The notes under the pieces were generated by a model, which was given only the letters and a program-made list of their open reading frames with translations, did no database searches and was not told where the DNA came from. A stretch of DNA of 43,161 nt, taken from positions 1 to 43,161 of the forward strand of contig CALLHZ010000088.1 in the NCBI GenBank assembly GCA_938009115.1, read 5' to 3'. The translations under genes were made by a program, and so were the position numbers. Positions 42,901 to 43,161 of the stretch are shown here, in pieces. Position 1 is the first letter of the stretch, and the number at the start of each line of letters is the position of its first letter. This stretch comes from an uncultured Clostridia bacterium. GTDB taxonomy: Bacteria > Bacillota > Clostridia > Peptostreptococcales > Anaerovoracaceae.

Positions 42901-43161
42901 ATGCGAAGATTGCTGCCGCTGATGTTGAAGGAGGCGTTGTTCGTATCTCCGGCTCCGGCTACGAGGGTATAGGTGAAAGTATTTCCTGTGTCGGGATCAT
43001 CGGCGGTCAAAGCGCCTACCACAGTATTTGCCGCCACATTTTCGTCTACACTGGCGTTTGACAGGAGGATATTCGTCGGGGCTTCATTGAGATCGTTGAT
43101 GGTGATCGTAAAGGATTTTTCAAAGAACAAACCGTTCTGGTCCGTGGCGCGGAGTCGGACG
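39999..43161 (-). CDS. Giant SLH surface protein with cadherin-like tandem repeats, 5' end outside window
   Basis: The frame is open to the window edge, so the N-terminus is missing; 1053 residues are visible. From the edge: a partial repeat, then four near-identical 100-residue cadherin-like repeats (each starting DxxLS...VDENV, containing TYTLVAGAGDTNNAAFNIS and SYSVRIRTTDQ, ending FTITINDLNEAP). Two divergent cadherin-like domains follow (VITSGATANFAENG..., VIFSVATASVVENT...), then a Gly/Ser/Thr-rich linker, a beta domain of about 250 residues, and three SLH domains at the C-terminus (FTDVATHWSKEAVNDMG, FGDVRSADWFRGYVNTA, AFSDSNQLSAYAKASA). The protein projects from the S-layer; likely an adhesin or matrix protein. 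The apparent start near 43130 is only a TTG inside a repeat. Confidence 0.9.
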   Translation of the reverse strand, partial: VRLRATDQNGLFFEKSFTITINDLNEAPTNILLSNASVDENVAANTVVGALTADDPDTGNTFTYTLVAGAGDTNNASFNISGSNLRISNSPDYEAKSSYSVRIRVADQGSLHFEKTFTITVSDLSDAPTDITLSISSVNENAAPNTTIGTLSTTDQDTAGDFTYTLAAGTGDTDNAAFNISSNALRFTNSPDFETKSSYSVRIRTTDIDGLTYDKAFTITINDLNEAPADLNLSSSAVNENVAANTVVGALSAVDQDAANTFFYTLVAGAGDTNNAAFNISGANLRITGSPDYEAAGSYSVRIRTTDQGSLYFEKAFTITINDLNEAPTDISLSNNAVDENLGANAAVGTLGTTDPDSGNTFTYTLVAGAGDDDNAALNIDSTTLRLTGNPDYETQNTYSVRIRTTDQGGLYWEEIFSVTVNDLNDPPVITSGATANFAENGIGTVYTAAGTDPESDGLTWSLGGTDAALFTIDSAAGTLTFLAAPNFEDPQDSGLDNVYDLTLTLTDDGSGNLTDTTPLSITVTDVNEAPVIFSVATASVVENTTAVLTAAATDPDGDAIVWSISGGADQALFTIDAGTGALAFAAAPSYGIPADADANNTYLLDITADDGALTATLSMTVTVTRRSGGSSGSTTTDSAVVEVNGERQDAGQTDTRTEGGTTTTTITVDDTKLNNILEQKGNNATVTLPVSAGSDVVVGQLNGQTVKTMETKSAVLEIKTDTVTYILPAAQINIDAVLGQIGENVSLQDIIVSVKVAEPSADTVKIVEDTANQGGYQIVVKPVQFEITCTSGDKTVQVSRFNGYVERTVAIPDGVDPSKITTGIVLNEDGTFRHVPTQIIMIDGKYYAKINSLTNSVYSVIYNPVSFTDVATHWSKEAVNDMGSRMVVTGAGSGSYEPDRNMTRAEFATIMVRALGLSANDSASSFGDVRSADWFRGYVNTAGAYGIITGYNSSRFGPQDTITREQAMTMIARAMKLTGLSAVPTDTEQVALLSAFSDSNQLSAYAKASAAACLKTGIVTGKTATAISPGTPVTRAEVAVMVRRLLQQSGLI
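41879..43161 (-). repeat. Tandem 300-bp coding repeats
   Basis: Repeat boundaries (the NDLNEAP-type segment) fall at about 43079, 42779, 42479, 42179 and 41879, an exact 300-bp period, with four full units and a partial one at the window edge. Unit DNA is very similar, for example the GTATCTCCGGCTCCGG block recurs at about 42345 and 42945. Confidence 0.88.

Noticed and set aside
1..43161. Apparent abundance of GATC sites
   Set aside because: Largely explained by ATC isoleucine codons preceded by G and by GATCC/GATCCTG codon pairs in GC-rich genes; no clustering that would mark an origin was seen.
41879..43161. Regular repeats as a CRISPR array
   Set aside because: Units are 300 bp, in frame and protein-coding; there are no short direct repeats with unique spacers.

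Overview
The window reads as a chromosomal segment of a GC-rich, anaerobic, Gram-positive bacterium, most likely of class Clostridia. Evidence for this: strong AGGAGG-type ribosome binding sites with some GTG/TTG starts, two S-layer-homology (SLH) proteins, a CpsB/C/D-type (Gram-positive) polysaccharide control set, an XrtG-type exosortase locus, diaminopropionate ammonia-lyase, and TTGACA/TATAAT promoters with 16-18 bp spacers. I see no phage, insertion sequence or CRISPR array. The placement is inference; no rRNA is present.

Layout. (1) 1-5016, minus strand: a molybdenum operon, modA-modB-modC-moeA-molybdopterin-binding protein, the last gene cut by the window start. It has a sigma-A promoter and a long leader that looks like a Moco riboswitch followed by an intrinsic terminator. 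(2) 5035-6725: an ACT-domain protein and a UPF0210 protein; the latter has a one-base frameshift. (3) 6792-11832: an SLH/beta-repeat surface protein, a membrane-anchored coiled protein and a CpsC-CpsD-CpsB set (chain-length adaptor, tyrosine kinase, PHP phosphatase). (4) 11829-14915: an orphan encapsulin-type ferritin-like protein, a duplicated DUF1538 membrane protein, a tandem PII-like protein and MscL. (5) 14953-17341: ilvB-ilvN, preceded by a promoter, an isoleucine-rich 28-residue leader ORF and a perfect terminator hairpin, so probably controlled by attenuation. (6) 17396-19753: a small DUF6514-like protein, a lipoprotein and a convergent HAD phosphatase.

(7) 19830-29131: nine tightly packed genes (overlaps of 4-17 nt or gaps of 3-11 nt) forming an XrtG exosortase locus. 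It holds a PTPS-like protein, a predicted sorting substrate with a C-terminal TM/basic tail, XrtG, a processive-type GT2, a membrane protein with a degenerate GGDEF-like domain, a second PTPS-like protein, a DPM1-like GT2, a GtrA flippase and a large PF10131-like membrane protein. I infer one envelope pathway coupling protein sorting to lipid-linked sugar transfer; its chemistry is not established to my knowledge. This is the most interesting system here.

(8) 29184-32924: cytidylate kinase-like protein, ZIP metal transporter, diaminopropionate ammonia-lyase and a threonine-aldolase-like PLP enzyme. (9) 32962-33665: tRNA-Ala(CGC), a terminator, a curious element complementary to the tRNA T-arm, and a decayed ORF. 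(10) 33666-39933: a PocR-PAS4-GGDEF-HD-GYP c-di-GMP protein, a DUF4914 P-loop protein and an EF-hand-like calcium-type protein behind a possible sigma-28-type promoter. (11) 39948-43161, minus strand: a strong shared terminator and the C-terminal part of a giant SLH surface protein with exact 300-bp tandem cadherin-like repeats, cut by the window end.
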